Positions 8,086-8,128 of a DNA stretch of 8,128 nt are shown in pieces. A program made the translations under genes and the position numbers. Positions within the stretch are counted from its first letter, which is position 1; each line of letters opens with the position of its first letter. The stretch is from Bifidobacteriaceae bacterium (GTDB lineage Bacteria > Actinomycetota > Actinomycetes > Actinomycetales > WQXJ01), in contig JAISBQ010000277.1 in assembly GCA_031266115.1 (NCBI GenBank), forward strand, positions 1-8,128. Direction: 5' to 3'. The notes beneath the pieces were generated by a model, which had not been told where the DNA came from, searched no databases, and was given only the letters and a program-made list of their open reading frames with translations.

Positions 8086-8128
8086 ATGACCGTCACGATT
8101 GATGGACATGGTTTCACACAGGCAGAAG
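8086..8128 (+). CDS. Start of an unidentified gene (cut by right edge)
   Basis: An ATG with AAGGAG (8075-8080) 5 nt upstream opens the frame MTVTIDGHGFTQAE, which runs off the window. Fourteen codons are too few to assign a function. Confidence 0.55.
   Translation, partial: MTVTIDGHGFTQAE

Overview
The window is GC-rich (about 65-70% by eye) and looks like an actinobacterial chromosome. The pointers are GTG starts, heavy G/C use at third codon positions, a DUF3618 membrane protein, a likely leaderless promoter, a tRNA-Leu with no encoded CCA end, and a helicase plus SWIM-zinc-finger pair resembling Mycobacterium tuberculosis Rv2101 (helZ)/Rv2102. Species cannot be fixed from the sequence; this placement is inference from family knowledge.

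Left part (1 to about 1700) looks like accessory DNA. It begins inside a phospholipase-D-like gene of the DrmC family, the PLD component of DISARM anti-phage systems, whose partner genes would lie upstream of the window. It is followed by an open but start-less reverse-strand frame resembling a decayed bacterial Ig-like domain, then a reverse-strand toxin-antitoxin pair (AbrB-fold antitoxin, PIN-domain toxin; ATGA overlap, apparently leaderless).

Middle part (1883-5945) is a two-gene forward operon: a large SNF2-family helicase with a SNF2-associated N-terminal region and a complete motor, overlapping by 8 bp a small protein with a CxC...CxH SWIM zinc finger. The pair is known across Actinobacteria and probably works on nucleic acid as one unit, but its exact role is not established.

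Right part (5969-7562) is a compact reverse-strand operon in which consecutive genes overlap by 1-4 bp: a DUF3618 single-pass membrane protein, a divergent GroES-like protein with an N-terminal extension and a shortened roof loop, and a lipoprotein of unknown function with lower GC than its neighbours. A forward tRNA-Leu(UAG) gene is divergent from this operon. It is followed by about 120 bp of hairpins and direct repeats, a doubtful small ORF, and the first 14 codons of a gene that runs off the right edge.

No insertion sequence, CRISPR array or rRNA was seen. The most promising leads are the DISARM edge, the unusual GroES/DUF3618/lipoprotein operon, and the SNF2-SWIM pair sitting beside defence genes.
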